A stretch of DNA of 50,617 bases from JADJPL01 sp964607915 (GCA_964607915.1 CAZSMU010000011.1:1-50617), one strand, 5' to 3'. Positions 16,549-25,233 are shown, counted from the first letter of the stretch. Made by a program: numbers and translations. Notes: a model not told the origin generated them from the sequence alone.

Positions 16549-17153
16549 CGCCGGGCAACTGTCCCGTGCCGCTCTCGCAATACAGCTACGACGTTTTCGA
16601 GGCTATAGCCCTTGGCAGCCAGTAGCACGAGGTAGTGGAACATCAAATCTGCTGCCTCGTTGAGGAAGAGCGCTTCGTTGTCGTCCTTGGCTTCAATCAC
16701 CAACTCAACGGCCTCCTCCCCCACTTTCTGGGCGATTTTATTGATGCCTTTTTGAAAAAGGGAGGCTGTGTAAGACCCCGTGTCTTTCTGCTCCCTGCGT
16801 TCGCGGATGACCTGTTCGAGATGGCGTAGAAAATCCGGTGTTGCATTGGCTTCGTCAAAACACGTTTCGCTGCCGGTATGGCAAACCGGCCCCTGCGGAT
16901 GTACCCGGAAAAGCAGCGTGTCGTTGTCGCAGTCGGACTTCCATTCTACTACGCGTAAAAAATGCCCGGAGCTTTCCCCTTTGGTCCATAATCTGTTCTT
17001 GCTGCGGCTAAAAAAAGTCACAATTCCTTCCCGCAGGGTTTTCTCCCAGGCGGCCTCGTCCATATAGCCGAGCATGAGTACCTGCCCGGTGTGGGCATCC
17101 TGAATAATGGCGGGTACTAACCCGCCTGATTTTTGAAAATCGGGTTTTTGCAT
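16545..17153 (-). CDS. hisIE: Bifunctional phosphoribosyl-AMP cyclohydrolase / phosphoribosyl-ATP pyrophosphatase
   Basis: A 202-residue fusion for steps 2 and 3 of histidine synthesis. The HisI domain (about 1-108) has SRSKNRLWTKGESSGH and the zinc cysteines Cys75, Cys91 and Cys98 (SDCDND, VCHTGSETC). The HisE domain (about 112-202) has SYTASLFQKGINKIAQKVG and EEAVELVIEAKD, the acidic pyrophosphatase site. The order I then E and the length are standard. It is the last gene of the his operon, 11 bp after hisF, and ends in a convergent CTAG overlap with the FadL-like gene. Confidence 0.96.
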   Translation of the reverse strand: MQKPDFQKSGGLVPAIIQDAHTGQVLMLGYMDEAAWEKTLREGIVTFFSRSKNRLWTKGESSGHFLRVVEWKSDCDNDTLLFRVHPQGPVCHTGSETCFDEANATPDFLRHLEQVIRERREQKDTGSYTASLFQKGINKIAQKVGEEAVELVIEAKDDNEALFLNEAADLMFHYLVLLAAKGYSLENVVAVLRERHGTVARR

Positions 17154-17164
17154 GATCGTCTTGA

Positions 17165-17917
17165 TTAGCGGATGGCCACTCCTTTTCCCCGAAGGTAGTC
17201 CTTCAGATCCTGGATTTCGATTTCTTTGAAATGAAAAATGCTGGCGGCCAAGCCGGCATCGGCTTTGCCGACCGTAAATACGTCGTAAAAATGCGCCATG
17301 GTACCCGCTCCGCCAGATGCGATGACCGGGATGTGTACCAGCTCGGAAACGCGGGCTGTCGCTTCGAGGGCAAAGCCGTTTTTAGCCCCGTCATGGTTCA
17401 TAGACGTGAACAGGATTTCCCCGGCACCTCGCGACTCGGCTTCCCGAACCCAGTCGTACAGCAGGATATCGGTAGCTATGCGACCGCCATTGAGGTGAAC
17501 CCGCCATTTGCCTTCGACCTCACGGGCATCCACGGCTAATACGACAAACTGGCTTCCGAACTGCAAGGCGAGGTCTTCAATCAACCGGGGGTCGCGCACC
17601 GCTGCCGAGTTGATGCTGATTTTATCGGCCCCCGCTTCCAGCAATGCCGCTGCATCCTCTACCGAACCAATTCCACCGCCGATGGTGAACGGTATACTGA
17701 GCCTGCGCGATACTTCACGGGCGAGTTGCGCCATGGTCTTGCGCTTTTCATGGGTAGCAGTAATGTCGAGAAACACCAGTTCGTCTGCTCCTGCAGCGCT
17801 GTACAGGGCCCCGAGCTCTACCGGGTCGCCTGCATCGCGCAGGTTGAGGAAGTGGACTCCTTTGACGGTCCTTCCATCTTTGATATCCAGACAGGGAATG
17901 ATGCGTTTTGCCAGCAT
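17165..17917 (-). CDS. hisF: Imidazole glycerol phosphate synthase, cyclase subunit
   Basis: A 250-residue TIM-barrel enzyme that uses ammonia from HisH to turn PRFAR into imidazole glycerol phosphate and AICAR. Catalytic Asp11 (RIIPCLDIKDG) and Asp130 (VLAVDARE) are present, and the phosphate-binding loops are seen in FTIGGGIGS and ASGGAGT. I start at ATG 17917 (MLAKRIIPCLDI); the open frame extends further upstream but those residues are not conserved. It lies 70 bp after hisA, one of the two wider gaps in the operon, and 11 bp before hisIE. Confidence 0.97.
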   Translation of the reverse strand: MLAKRIIPCLDIKDGRTVKGVHFLNLRDAGDPVELGALYSAAGADELVFLDITATHEKRKTMAQLAREVSRRLSIPFTIGGGIGSVEDAAALLEAGADKISINSAAVRDPRLIEDLALQFGSQFVVLAVDAREVEGKWRVHLNGGRIATDILLYDWVREAESRGAGEILFTSMNHDGAKNGFALEATARVSELVHIPVIASGGAGTMAHFYDVFTVGKADAGLAASIFHFKEIEIQDLKDYLRGKGVAIR

Positions 17918-17987
17918 AGTGATTCTTTTGAACGTGTACGATACATAAATCCGCCACAGGTTTTGCCATGAGCCCCGTCGCTGGCCC

Positions 17988-18707
17988 CTATCCTGCAAAA
18001 TTGCGCAGTTCTTTCAGTGCGATTCGGCCTTCGTAAAGGGCTTTGCCTACAATGGCACCATAGCAGCCGATAGCCCGGAGTTGTTCCAGTTCCTCCATGC
18101 CTGTGACCCCGCCACTCGCAATGAGCTGCAACTCGGGCAGCTCCGATCGGATTTCCTCATACGTTGCACGGGCGCTGCCCTGGAGCAGGCCATCCTTCGA
18201 GACATCTGTCGAGATAGCATAGCGCACCCCTTTATTTAGGTAATCTTTTAAAAAAGGGAGGAGTTCCCGCGTGCTGCTTTCCTGCCATCCGCTTACCGCG
18301 ATATGCCCGTCGCGGAAATCAGCGCCCAGTATGATGGCTTCGCTGCCGTAGCGGCGTAGCCATTCCAAAAAAAGTTCAGGAGCCTTCACGGCAATGGTCC
18401 CTCCGGTGACTTGTTTAGCGCCACACTCGAAGGCTATGCGCAGATCATCGTCGGATTTCAGGCCCCCGCCAAAGTCAATGTGAAGCTGGGTTTTTGCCGC
18501 GATGCGCTCCAATACGCGATAGTTGATGATGCGTTGTGCTTTAGCGCCGTCGAGATCCACGAGGTGTAGACGGGTCAGGCCGGCATCCTCAAAGGCGAGG
18601 GCCATGTCCAGCGGGTCGTCGTGATAGACCGTTTTTTTTCCATAATCTCCTTGCGTGAGGCGCACGCATTTGCCTTCGATAAGATCTATAGCAGGAATGA
18701 TGAACAT
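17988..18707 (-). CDS. hisA: ProFAR isomerase (phosphoribosylformimino-AICAR-phosphate isomerase)
   Basis: A 239-residue TIM-barrel isomerase, the step before HisF/HisH. Catalytic aspartates are at Asp8 (IIPAIDLIEGKCVRL) and Asp130 (ILGADFRDG); DFGGGLKS and ASGGVTG supply the phosphate loops. Length and start (MFIIPAIDL) are standard. It follows hisH by 6 bp in the operon. Confidence 0.97.
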   Translation of the reverse strand: MFIIPAIDLIEGKCVRLTQGDYGKKTVYHDDPLDMALAFEDAGLTRLHLVDLDGAKAQRIINYRVLERIAAKTQLHIDFGGGLKSDDDLRIAFECGAKQVTGGTIAVKAPELFLEWLRRYGSEAIILGADFRDGHIAVSGWQESSTRELLPFLKDYLNKGVRYAISTDVSKDGLLQGSARATYEEIRSELPELQLIASGGVTGMEELEQLRAIGCYGAIVGKALYEGRIALKELRNFAG

Positions 18708-18713
18708 AAGAGG

Positions 18714-19301
18714 TTACACGTTTAGGAAATTGCGCAAAACCTGCTCACCCACCGCTCCCGATTTTTCGGGGTGGAACTGAGTAGCGTAAAAATTGTCTTT
18801 TTGCACTGCGGCGCTGAAGGGAAGGATGTATTCGGTTGTAGCCGTGGTATAGGGCCCTTCCTCGACATAGTAGCTGTGTACGAAATAGACATAGCTGCCT
18901 TCCAGTGCGGAGGTAAACACCGTATTGTCGGGGCATACCTGTAGGGTATTCCAGCCCATGTGTGGCACTTTTTCGCCGCGTTCCGGTCGGAAGCGGCGCA
19001 CCTCCTGCGGAATAATGCCCAGACAGGGCGTATCGTTTTCCTCTGAATGTCGGCAGAGGAGCTGCATGCCCAGGCATATTCCGAGCACAGGCTGCTCGAG
19101 CTGTTTAATCAATGTATCCAGGCCCTGGCTTTTCAGGAAAGCCATGGTGGTGCTGGCTTCCCCCACGCCGGGGAAAATCACTTTTTCCGCTGCTTTGATT
19201 TTTTCCGGGTCATTGGTGAGGACAGCCTCTACGCCCAGTCGCTCGAGGGCAAAGCATACGGACTGCACATTGCCAGCATTATAGTCTATGATAGCAATCA
19301 T
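18714..19301 (-). CDS. hisH: Imidazole glycerol phosphate synthase, glutamine amidotransferase subunit
   Basis: A 195-residue class I glutamine amidotransferase that feeds ammonia to HisF. The triad is Cys76 (GICLGMQLL), His177 and Glu179 (ATQFHPEKSG). The oxyanion region FPGVGEAS lies near 43-50. It starts 2 bp after the hisB stop, so translation is probably coupled. Confidence 0.97.
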   Translation of the reverse strand: MIAIIDYNAGNVQSVCFALERLGVEAVLTNDPEKIKAAEKVIFPGVGEASTTMAFLKSQGLDTLIKQLEQPVLGICLGMQLLCRHSEENDTPCLGIIPQEVRRFRPERGEKVPHMGWNTLQVCPDNTVFTSALEGSYVYFVHSYYVEEGPYTTATTEYILPFSAAVQKDNFYATQFHPEKSGAVGEQVLRNFLNV

Positions 19302-19303
19302 GA

Positions 19304-20443
19304 TTATAGTTTTCCTTTTGTAGTAGGCAAATCCTGGCTGCCCGGGATGCGTGCTGCGGCCATTCGGACAGCGCGCGCGAAAGCTTTGAACAGGATTTCA
19401 ATTTTGTGGTGCTCGTTTTCTCCTTCCGCCTTCAGGTTGATATTGCAATGGGCCTGATCGCTGAAAGATTTGAAAAAGTGGAAAAACATTTCGGTGGGCA
19501 TCCCGCCCACTTTTTCGCGCTGGAAGGTCGCGTTCCAGACCAGCCACGGCCGTCCGCTAAAGTCAATGGCCACCTGGGCGAGGCAGTCGTCCATGGGCAA
19601 TAGGGCAAAGCCATAGCGGCTGATGCCTCGCTTGTCGCCGAGGGCCAGGCGAAACGCTTCCCCCAGGGCGAGGGCAGTATCTTCTATGGTGTGGTGCTCA
19701 TCAATATGCAGGTCTCCATATACGGCGATTTCCAGGTCACAACCAGAGTGCCGGGCCAACTGATCGAGCATGTGGTCGAAAAAGCCGATACCGGTATGGT
19801 TGTCGTAGCGCCCGCTCCCATCGAGATAGAGTTGTACGCGCACGTCGGTTTCATTCGTTTTCCGATGTACGCGGGCACTGCGCCCCTGCTGCGCCCGCAA
19901 AAAGTGGTAGATGTCGGCCCAGCTCCGGGTGCTGAGCGCAATGGTTTCGCGGAGTACTTCGGAAGGGATTCCGGTCTCGTCGGCCCCATGGCCGGGCTTG
20001 TTGTGTAGGTAGATCGCTTTGGCTCCCAGGTTTTTGGCGAGTTCCACATCGGTGAGGCGGTCGCCGATTACAAAAGAGCTGGACAGGTCAAAACCCTCGT
20101 TGAAATAATGGGTCAGAAGGCCCGTCCGGGGCTTTCGGGTCGGCGCGTTTTCGTGTGGGAAGCTGCGGTCTATGAGGATTTCCCGGAACTCCACGCCCTC
20201 GTTTCGGAAAGCTTGCAGAATGGCATTGTGCGCGGGCCAAAAGTCAGGTTCCGGAAACGAATCGGTGCCCAGGCCGTCCTGGTTACTGACCATCACCAGC
20301 TCGTAGTCCAACTCTGAAGCGATGCGGGCGAGGTATTGGAATACCTGGGGGTAGTATTCGATTTTTTCCAGTGCATCAATTTGAAAATCCGGTGGTTCCA
20401 GGATTAGGGTGCCGTCGCGGTCTATAAAAAGGATTTTTTTCAT
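19304..20443 (-). CDS. hisB: Bifunctional histidinol-phosphatase / imidazoleglycerol-phosphate dehydratase
   Basis: A 379-residue fusion. The N-terminal HAD phosphatase (about 1-175) has FIDRDGTLILEPP with Asp8 and Asp10 and the metal-binding cap pattern typical of HisB-N. The C-terminal dehydratase (about 190-379) starts at RVHRKTNETDV and has the manganese-binding DEHHTIEDTALALG and GENEHHKIE histidine motifs. This fused form is found in enterics and Bacteroidota. It lies 20 bp after hisC and 2 bp before hisH. Confidence 0.96.
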   Translation of the reverse strand: MKKILFIDRDGTLILEPPDFQIDALEKIEYYPQVFQYLARIASELDYELVMVSNQDGLGTDSFPEPDFWPAHNAILQAFRNEGVEFREILIDRSFPHENAPTRKPRTGLLTHYFNEGFDLSSSFVIGDRLTDVELAKNLGAKAIYLHNKPGHGADETGIPSEVLRETIALSTRSWADIYHFLRAQQGRSARVHRKTNETDVRVQLYLDGSGRYDNHTGIGFFDHMLDQLARHSGCDLEIAVYGDLHIDEHHTIEDTALALGEAFRLALGDKRGISRYGFALLPMDDCLAQVAIDFSGRPWLVWNATFQREKVGGMPTEMFFHFFKSFSDQAHCNINLKAEGENEHHKIEILFKAFARAVRMAAARIPGSQDLPTTKGKL

Positions 20444-20463
20444 GCGTGTCCAGGCTTATCAGG

Positions 20464-21516
20464 CTAAGAGAGAGTTTTTTCAGGATCGGGGGCCTCTTGC
20501 AAGGCGGTGATGAGGGCCCGGTTTTCTTCCCGGGTGCCGACAGTGACGCGCAGGCTTCCCGCGCAGAGGTGTACCGCGTGGCGGTTTCGGACGATAATGC
20601 CCCGTCCGACGAGATAGCGGTACAGGGCGTTGGGGTCACTCACGCGGACCAGCACAAAGTTGGCATCGCTGGGGTAAATGTGCTTGACGAAAGGAAGGTG
20701 CTGCAAGGCAGCGACCAGCTGCGCTCTTTCGGCGAGGATCTGTTGTACCATTTCCTCTTTGCGGGAAGGGTCCAGGAGGGCTTCCAGCGCTTTTTCCTGG
20801 GTGAGTTGGTTGATGTTGTAGGGTGGTTTGACTTTGTTGAAAAGGTCTATTATGGCTCTGGAGGCGAATGCCATGCCCAGGCGGATACCCGCCATACCCC
20901 AGGCTTTGGAAAAGGTTTGGAGCACTACCAGATTGGGGAAATCCTTTAAGAGGGCTATTGTAGAGGGCTGGGCAGAAAAATCTATATAGGCTTCGTCCAC
21001 CACCACGATTCCCGGGAAATCGGTAGCCAGTTGCCGGATGGCCTCTGGGCGTATATCGTTACCCGTTGGATTATTTGGGCTGCAGAGGAAAAGGATTTTG
21101 GTCCGGGAATCTGCTGCAGCCAGGATGGCAGCGACGTCGGGTTGGAAATCGGGTGCCAGGGACACTTCGCGCACCGCTACCCCGGCGATATCGGCGGCTA
21201 CCTGGTACATTCCATAGGTAGGCGGCAGGGTCAGGATACTGTCTTTTCCCGGTTCGCAGAAGATGCGCACCAGCAGGTCGATGGCTTCATCGCTGCCGTT
21301 GCCGAGGAAAATTTGGTCTGCTGCAACCCCCTTTAGCTCGGAGATTCGGGCTTTGAGTGCTTTTTGCAGGGGGTCTGGGTATCGGTTCAGGCCATTTTCA
21401 AAGGGGTTTTCATTGGCATCCAGGAAGATATCTGCTTGTCCTTTGAACTCACTGCGCGCAGAAGAATAGGGGGTGAGGCTGAGGATATTCGGTCTGACGA
21501 GTTGGAGCAAATCCAT
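20464..21516 (-). CDS. hisC: Histidinol-phosphate aminotransferase
   Basis: A 350-residue PLP enzyme that converts imidazole acetol phosphate to histidinol phosphate. The PLP lysine is Lys204 (TFSKAWGMAGIRLG). Other signatures are LDANENPFE, SPNNPTGN and VVVDEAYIDF. I choose ATG 21516 (MDLLQLVRPNILSLTPYSSA), which matches family N-termini; an earlier ATG at 21543 adds nine residues. It follows the unusual secreted hydrolase gene after about 60 bp and precedes hisB by 20 bp. Confidence 0.96.
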   Translation of the reverse strand: MDLLQLVRPNILSLTPYSSARSEFKGQADIFLDANENPFENGLNRYPDPLQKALKARISELKGVAADQIFLGNGSDEAIDLLVRIFCEPGKDSILTLPPTYGMYQVAADIAGVAVREVSLAPDFQPDVAAILAAADSRTKILFLCSPNNPTGNDIRPEAIRQLATDFPGIVVVDEAYIDFSAQPSTIALLKDFPNLVVLQTFSKAWGMAGIRLGMAFASRAIIDLFNKVKPPYNINQLTQEKALEALLDPSRKEEMVQQILAERAQLVAALQHLPFVKHIYPSDANFVLVRVSDPNALYRYLVGRGIIVRNRHAVHLCAGSLRVTVGTREENRALITALQEAPDPEKTLS

Positions 21517-21577
21517 AGTTCTGAAATCTAAAAATCTGAACAATTGGGTGATGATGGACGTATTGCGAGGAAAGTCA

Positions 21578-22804
21578 TCAGGGGCATTGTTGAATCAGGG
21601 GAATGCGGGTATTTAGCCCATTGTTTTTTTCCAGTACCAACCAGTATATGCCATTTGGGAATTTAGGGGTGGATAACTCAATCGTGGCGGGCTGACTTGT
21701 CCATTCGATTTGTTTTTTCCCATAGCTGTCGAAGACGCTCATTTTCTCCCAAGAACCCGCTTCGAGGGCTTCTATTTGAAAGGAGCCGCAGCCGGGGTTG
21801 GGGAAGAGGCGAATGGGGTTATGCGCTATTTCTGTGATGGGCGTGACGGTCTGGCAGCTTGGCAGAGGGGAAAAATAGTGGAGTGCGAGGTACTCGAGCA
21901 GGGATTTGGCGAGGCTTTCTGCGAAATAAGCCAGGCTGATTTCGCTGTCTCGTACGCCTTGGTAGTTGCATTCGATTTGGATAGCATCGATACTTCCCCC
22001 ATTGGCGGAGCCGTGGCGATCCGTGCTATAGCCGCCGCTAAAGTAATCCTGTCCGCTTCTGGGCGCGGGGTCACCTGAGCTCGGTACAGAAGCGTAGCTC
22101 GCTTTTTCCAGTAGGGTTCCCAGGCTTTTTTCGCCCCGGATGAGCTCGGCATGGGGTAACTTTTGGCGTCCATCGGCCACTAATTGCCGGATACTGCTGT
22201 TAGAGAGGACATCGGGGGTATTGAGGGCCTCATTGCTGCCGCGCAGGGTAGTTCCGGAGAGGAGATAGCCCAGTTCGAGGCGTTGGATGCTGTGGCCATG
22301 GCCGTGCAAGTCTATGAAAAGGCCTCTTTTGGCTGTTGTTTCAATTCGTTTTTTCGCACTATCTATGAAGCCGTGGTATTCTTTCCAGGCCTGTTCGGCA
22401 TCCGGGTTTCCGAGAGCTGCTTCCTGGATATCGCGGTTGGCATCGAGGCGGCTGCGGCGCAGGCGGTTGATGACGAGGTGGGGATAGCAGCCGGTTTCTT
22501 TGAACACGGCGTTGCGCACCATGCGCCCCAGTTCCTGGGTGTTGAGGTCTGTCGAGGTGACGCATCCACTGCAATTGCGGGCGGGAATATCGGAGGGGGC
22601 GAGGTCTCCGCCGTGGGAGGCGGCAAAAATGAGCGGCATATTTCCCGGCAGGTACTCCACGTAGCCTTTAGCACCCTGGTACAGGCTGTCGGTGCGGTAG
22701 GTTTGCGCAGAAAGCGACACCGGGAGCAGCAGTACAAAAAGCAGGGTTGGGCACTTTTGAACGAGCGCCAGGGCATTTGGCAGGATGCGGATCCGGGAGT
22801 ACAT
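21578..22804 (-). CDS. Secreted N-formylglutamate-amidohydrolase-like protein with T9SS sorting domain
   Basis: A 408-residue exported protein inside the his operon. A signal peptide runs to about residue 33 (LLFVLLLPVSLSA). The catalytic domain (about 45-310) resembles the N-formylglutamate amidohydrolase/zinc carboxypeptidase-like fold: AASHGGD (His64), RSRLDANRDIQ (121-125), FIDLHGHGHS (Asp165, His167, His169, His171), and QIECNYQGVRD near 275. The C-terminal ~80 residues (from NPIRLFPNPGCGSF to the end) form a typical type-A sorting domain of the Por/type IX system, so the product is likely cell-surface or secreted. It lies 14 bp after hisD and about 60 bp before hisC. A secreted hydrolase has no known role in histidine synthesis, and the substrate is unknown. 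Confidence 0.78.
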   Translation of the reverse strand: MYSRIRILPNALALVQKCPTLLFVLLLPVSLSAQTYRTDSLYQGAKGYVEYLPGNMPLIFAASHGGDLAPSDIPARNCSGCVTSTDLNTQELGRMVRNAVFKETGCYPHLVINRLRRSRLDANRDIQEAALGNPDAEQAWKEYHGFIDSAKKRIETTAKRGLFIDLHGHGHSIQRLELGYLLSGTTLRGSNEALNTPDVLSNSSIRQLVADGRQKLPHAELIRGEKSLGTLLEKASYASVPSSGDPAPRSGQDYFSGGYSTDRHGSANGGSIDAIQIECNYQGVRDSEISLAYFAESLAKSLLEYLALHYFSPLPSCQTVTPITEIAHNPIRLFPNPGCGSFQIEALEAGSWEKMSVFDSYGKKQIEWTSQPATIELSTPKFPNGIYWLVLEKNNGLNTRIPLIQQCP

Positions 22805-22818
22805 AATAGTGTTTGGTA

Positions 22819-24099
22819 TTATTTGGTTTCCAATCGTATGCGAACGGCCTGGCGATGTGCTTCCAGTTGCTCGGCCTGGGCCATCGTTTCGACGGCGGGG
22901 CCCAGGGCTTGCAAGCCTTCGCGGCTCAACTGCTGGAAGGTGATGTTTTTCTGGAACGATTCCAGGGAGACGCCGCTGAATGCGCGGGCAAACCCGTTGG
23001 TCGGCAAGGTGTGGTTGGTACCGGAGGCATAATCCCCCACCGATTCGGGCGTATAGTTTCCCAGGAAAACCGATCCGGCATTAACGATCTGCTCCGCCAT
23101 TTCTTCTGCGTGTTCGATTGCGAGGATGAGGTGTTCCGGAGCGTATTCATTGATGAGATCAAGAGCTTCCCTGCGATTTTTCGGGACGATGGCCAGGCTG
23201 TTCAGCAAGGCTTGGCGCGCGACATCGGCGCGGGGCAGGGTGCGGAGCTGGCGTTCGATGGCCTCCTGGACGGCGGTCACCGGGCAGCCCTCCAGCGCGA
23301 GCAGTACGACCTGACTATCGGCACCGTGTTCAGCCTGAGACAGTAGGTCGGAAGCGACGAAATCGGGGTTGGCCGTATGGTCTGCGCAGACCATTACCTC
23401 CGAGGGGCCTGCCGGCATATCAATCGCCACTCCCAAGCGGCTGACGGCCTGTTTGGCGGCAGTGACATACTGGTTGCCCGGCCCGAATATTTTATACACC
23501 CTGGGCACGCTTTCGGTACCAAAGGCCATAGCGCCGATAGCTTGTATGCCCCCCACTTTAAAAACCTGGGATATACCCACCAGCTGGGCAGCGTATGCAA
23601 TCGCGGGGTTGATATTCCCCTGGGGGTTGGGCGGGGTACACAGTACGATCTCGCGGCAACCAGCCAGTACAGCTGGGATGCCGAGCATGAGGACAGTGGA
23701 AAACAGGGGTGCAGTACCCCCGGGTATATAGAGGCCCACTTTCTCTATGGGCCTGCTCTGTCGCCAGCAGCGCACCCCGGGCATGGTTTCCACTTCGATG
23801 CCACGGCTGCGCTGTGCCTCATGGAAGCGGGAGATATTCGCGGCAGCGGTCTGCATGGCCTGCCGGAGCGATTCCGGTATTTGCGCCTCTGCTGCTTCCC
23901 GTTCGGCGGCATCAAGCGCTATGTGGTCGAGTGATGCGTGGTCGAAACGGGCTGTGTAGCGTTTGAGGGCGGCGTCGCCTTCGCTGCGTACCTCGTCGAG
24001 GACGGCAGCTACTATTTCGTCCAGGTTTCGGGCTTCCAGGCTCGGGCGGGCCAGGATACCGGCCCAGGTACTGCGTTCCGGATAGGAGTAAACCTTCAT
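22819..24099 (-). CDS. hisD: Histidinol dehydrogenase
   Basis: A 426-residue NAD- and zinc-dependent enzyme for the last two steps, histidinol to histidine. Zinc ligands Gln255 and His258 are in LLSQAEHGADSQV; the catalytic pair Glu322-His323 is in NEYAPEHL; VGDYASGTNHTLPT and DMPAGPSEVMVCAD are also present. Length and start fit the family. It starts 11 bp after hisG and is followed after 14 bp by the secreted hydrolase. Confidence 0.97.
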   Translation of the reverse strand: MKVYSYPERSTWAGILARPSLEARNLDEIVAAVLDEVRSEGDAALKRYTARFDHASLDHIALDAAEREAAEAQIPESLRQAMQTAAANISRFHEAQRSRGIEVETMPGVRCWRQSRPIEKVGLYIPGGTAPLFSTVLMLGIPAVLAGCREIVLCTPPNPQGNINPAIAYAAQLVGISQVFKVGGIQAIGAMAFGTESVPRVYKIFGPGNQYVTAAKQAVSRLGVAIDMPAGPSEVMVCADHTANPDFVASDLLSQAEHGADSQVVLLALEGCPVTAVQEAIERQLRTLPRADVARQALLNSLAIVPKNRREALDLINEYAPEHLILAIEHAEEMAEQIVNAGSVFLGNYTPESVGDYASGTNHTLPTNGFARAFSGVSLESFQKNITFQQLSREGLQALGPAVETMAQAEQLEAHRQAVRIRLETK

Positions 24100-24110
24100 G
24101 GCGTACGGTT

Positions 24111-24971
24111 TTACAAAATCATTTTTTCAATAGGTACGATGAGGATGCCTTGCGCACCGTGGGCTTTTAGCTGATCTATGATTTCCCAGAACCGGTCTTC
24201 GCTGATGACGGTATGTACAGAGTTCCAGCCTGTTTCGGCCAAAGGCATCACGGTGGGGCTTTTCATACCCGGCAGGATGCGAATCAGGGCGTCGAGCGAT
24301 TCTGTCGGGGCGTTCATGAGGAGGTACTTGTGGTTGCGGGCCGCCAGGACTGATTTGAGGCGGAAGAGGAGCTGGTCGAGCAGCACACGCACTTCCGGCA
24401 GAAGGTTTTTGCCCGTCACGAGCCAGGCTTCGGATTTCAGGAGGATTTCTTTTTCCTCCAGGTTGTTCATGAACAAGGTATTCCCCGAACTGACCAGGTC
24501 GCAAATCGCATCTGCCAACCCGATATTGGGGGCGATTTCGACGGAGCCGGAAATTTCGTGGATATCGGCGTGCAGAGCATTTTTCTCGAGGAATAAGCGC
24601 AGGGAGTGCGGGTAGGAAGTAGCTATTTTTTTCCCGTTGAGCCATTGGAGGCCCGGGTAATCCGTTCCTTTGGGGACGGCGACGGAAAGCCGACAGCGCG
24701 AGAAGCCCAAGGGTAGCACTAAATCCAGGTCGCGGGCGGATTCCAGGACCGTATTTTCCCCCAAGATGGCAATATCGGCTATACCGTCGTGGACGTAGTG
24801 GGGAATGTCGGAGTTGCGCAGGTAAAACACCTCCATGGGGAAGTTAGCCGCCTGTACCTTTAGAGAGTCGCGGCCTTCTTCAATCTTGATACCGCACTCC
24901 TTGAGTATTTTGAGGGAATCTTCGAGAAGGCGGCCGGATTTCTGGACGGCAATCCTGATTTTTTGCCCCAT
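24111..24971 (-). CDS. hisG: ATP phosphoribosyltransferase, long form
   Basis: A 286-residue first enzyme of histidine synthesis, condensing ATP and PRPP. The catalytic domain starts MGQKIRIAVQKSGRLLEDSL; the pyrophosphate-binding region and a C-terminal ACT-like regulatory domain (about 210-286, ending ILIVPIEKMIL) mark the long, histidine-feedback-inhibited form, which does not need HisZ. I start at ATG 24971; the frame extends 15 residues upstream over the terminator's T-tract and is not conserved. It is the first structural gene, 22 nt downstream of the attenuator terminator. Confidence 0.96.
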   Translation of the reverse strand: MGQKIRIAVQKSGRLLEDSLKILKECGIKIEEGRDSLKVQAANFPMEVFYLRNSDIPHYVHDGIADIAILGENTVLESARDLDLVLPLGFSRCRLSVAVPKGTDYPGLQWLNGKKIATSYPHSLRLFLEKNALHADIHEISGSVEIAPNIGLADAICDLVSSGNTLFMNNLEEKEILLKSEAWLVTGKNLLPEVRVLLDQLLFRLKSVLAARNHKYLLMNAPTESLDALIRILPGMKSPTVMPLAETGWNSVHTVISEDRFWEIIDQLKAHGAQGILIVPIEKMIL

Positions 24972-24993
24972 GGGAACACTTTTTTGAAATGAT

Positions 24994-25027
24994 AAAAAAA
25001 AAGGGCCTGCCAGCAAATGGCAGACCC
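24994..25027 (-). terminator. his operon attenuator terminator
   Basis: On the minus strand GGGTCTGCCA, loop TTTGC, TGGCAGGCCC makes a 10-bp stem with one G-T wobble (arms 25018-25027 and 25003-25012), followed by nine T residues (24994-25002). It lies between the His-rich leader peptide and hisG, so it would end transcription before the structural genes unless an antiterminator forms. Confidence 0.88.
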
Positions 25028-25072
25028 TTTTTTGAGTTGGTTTTTAGCACTCGCGCAGTACCGCCACTTGCT

Positions 25073-25117
25073 CTAGCAAGAGTGAAAATGGCGATGATGG
25101 CAGATTGCAGAAAACAT
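25073..25117 (-). CDS. hisL: his operon leader peptide
   Basis: A 14-codon reading frame encoding MFSAICHHRHFHSC and a TAG stop. Codons 7, 8, 10 and 12 are histidine (CAT, CAT, CAT, CAC), four His in six codons, just upstream of a strong terminator and then hisG. This is the arrangement of transcription attenuation by ribosome stalling, established for his operons of Gammaproteobacteria. By eye ATCGCCA in the His codons (25089-25095) can pair with TGGCGGT (25060-25066). The same segment can instead pair through TGGCGG with CTGCCA of the terminator's left arm (25018-25023), the antiterminator. A stalled ribosome would cover the first partner and favour read-through. No Shine-Dalgarno is seen in the 14 nt after the tRNA gene. 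Confidence 0.82.
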   Translation of the reverse strand: MFSAICHHRHFHSC

Positions 25118-25131
25118 AGTCTAACTTGTTG

Positions 25132-25204
25132 TGGTACGGGGCGGGGTCGAACCGCCGACACCAGGATTTTCAGTCCTGTGCTCTACCAACTGAGCTACCA
25201 TACC
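25132..25204 (-). tRNA. tRNA-Phe (anticodon GAA)
   Basis: A 73-nt cloverleaf. The acceptor stem GGTATGG pairs with CCGTACC with discriminator A; GCTC/GAGC forms the D stem; CAGGA-CTGAAAA-TCCTG forms the anticodon arm with GAA; GGCGG-TTCGACC-CCGCC forms the T arm. CCA is not encoded. The 3' end is only 14 nt before the hisL start codon on the same strand, so the tRNA probably sits at the front of the his transcript. Confidence 0.97.
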
Positions 25205-25233
25205 TTTTGATGCCCTTTCCAAAAAAGGCGATG

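Noticed and set aside
17918..17998. 27-residue N-terminal extension of hisF
   Set aside because: HisF begins at MLAKRIIPCLDI in all families I know; the extension is only the open gap after hisA.
22184..23032. 282-residue plus-strand open frame
   Set aside because: Antisense across the secreted hydrolase and hisD; no start signal or domain.
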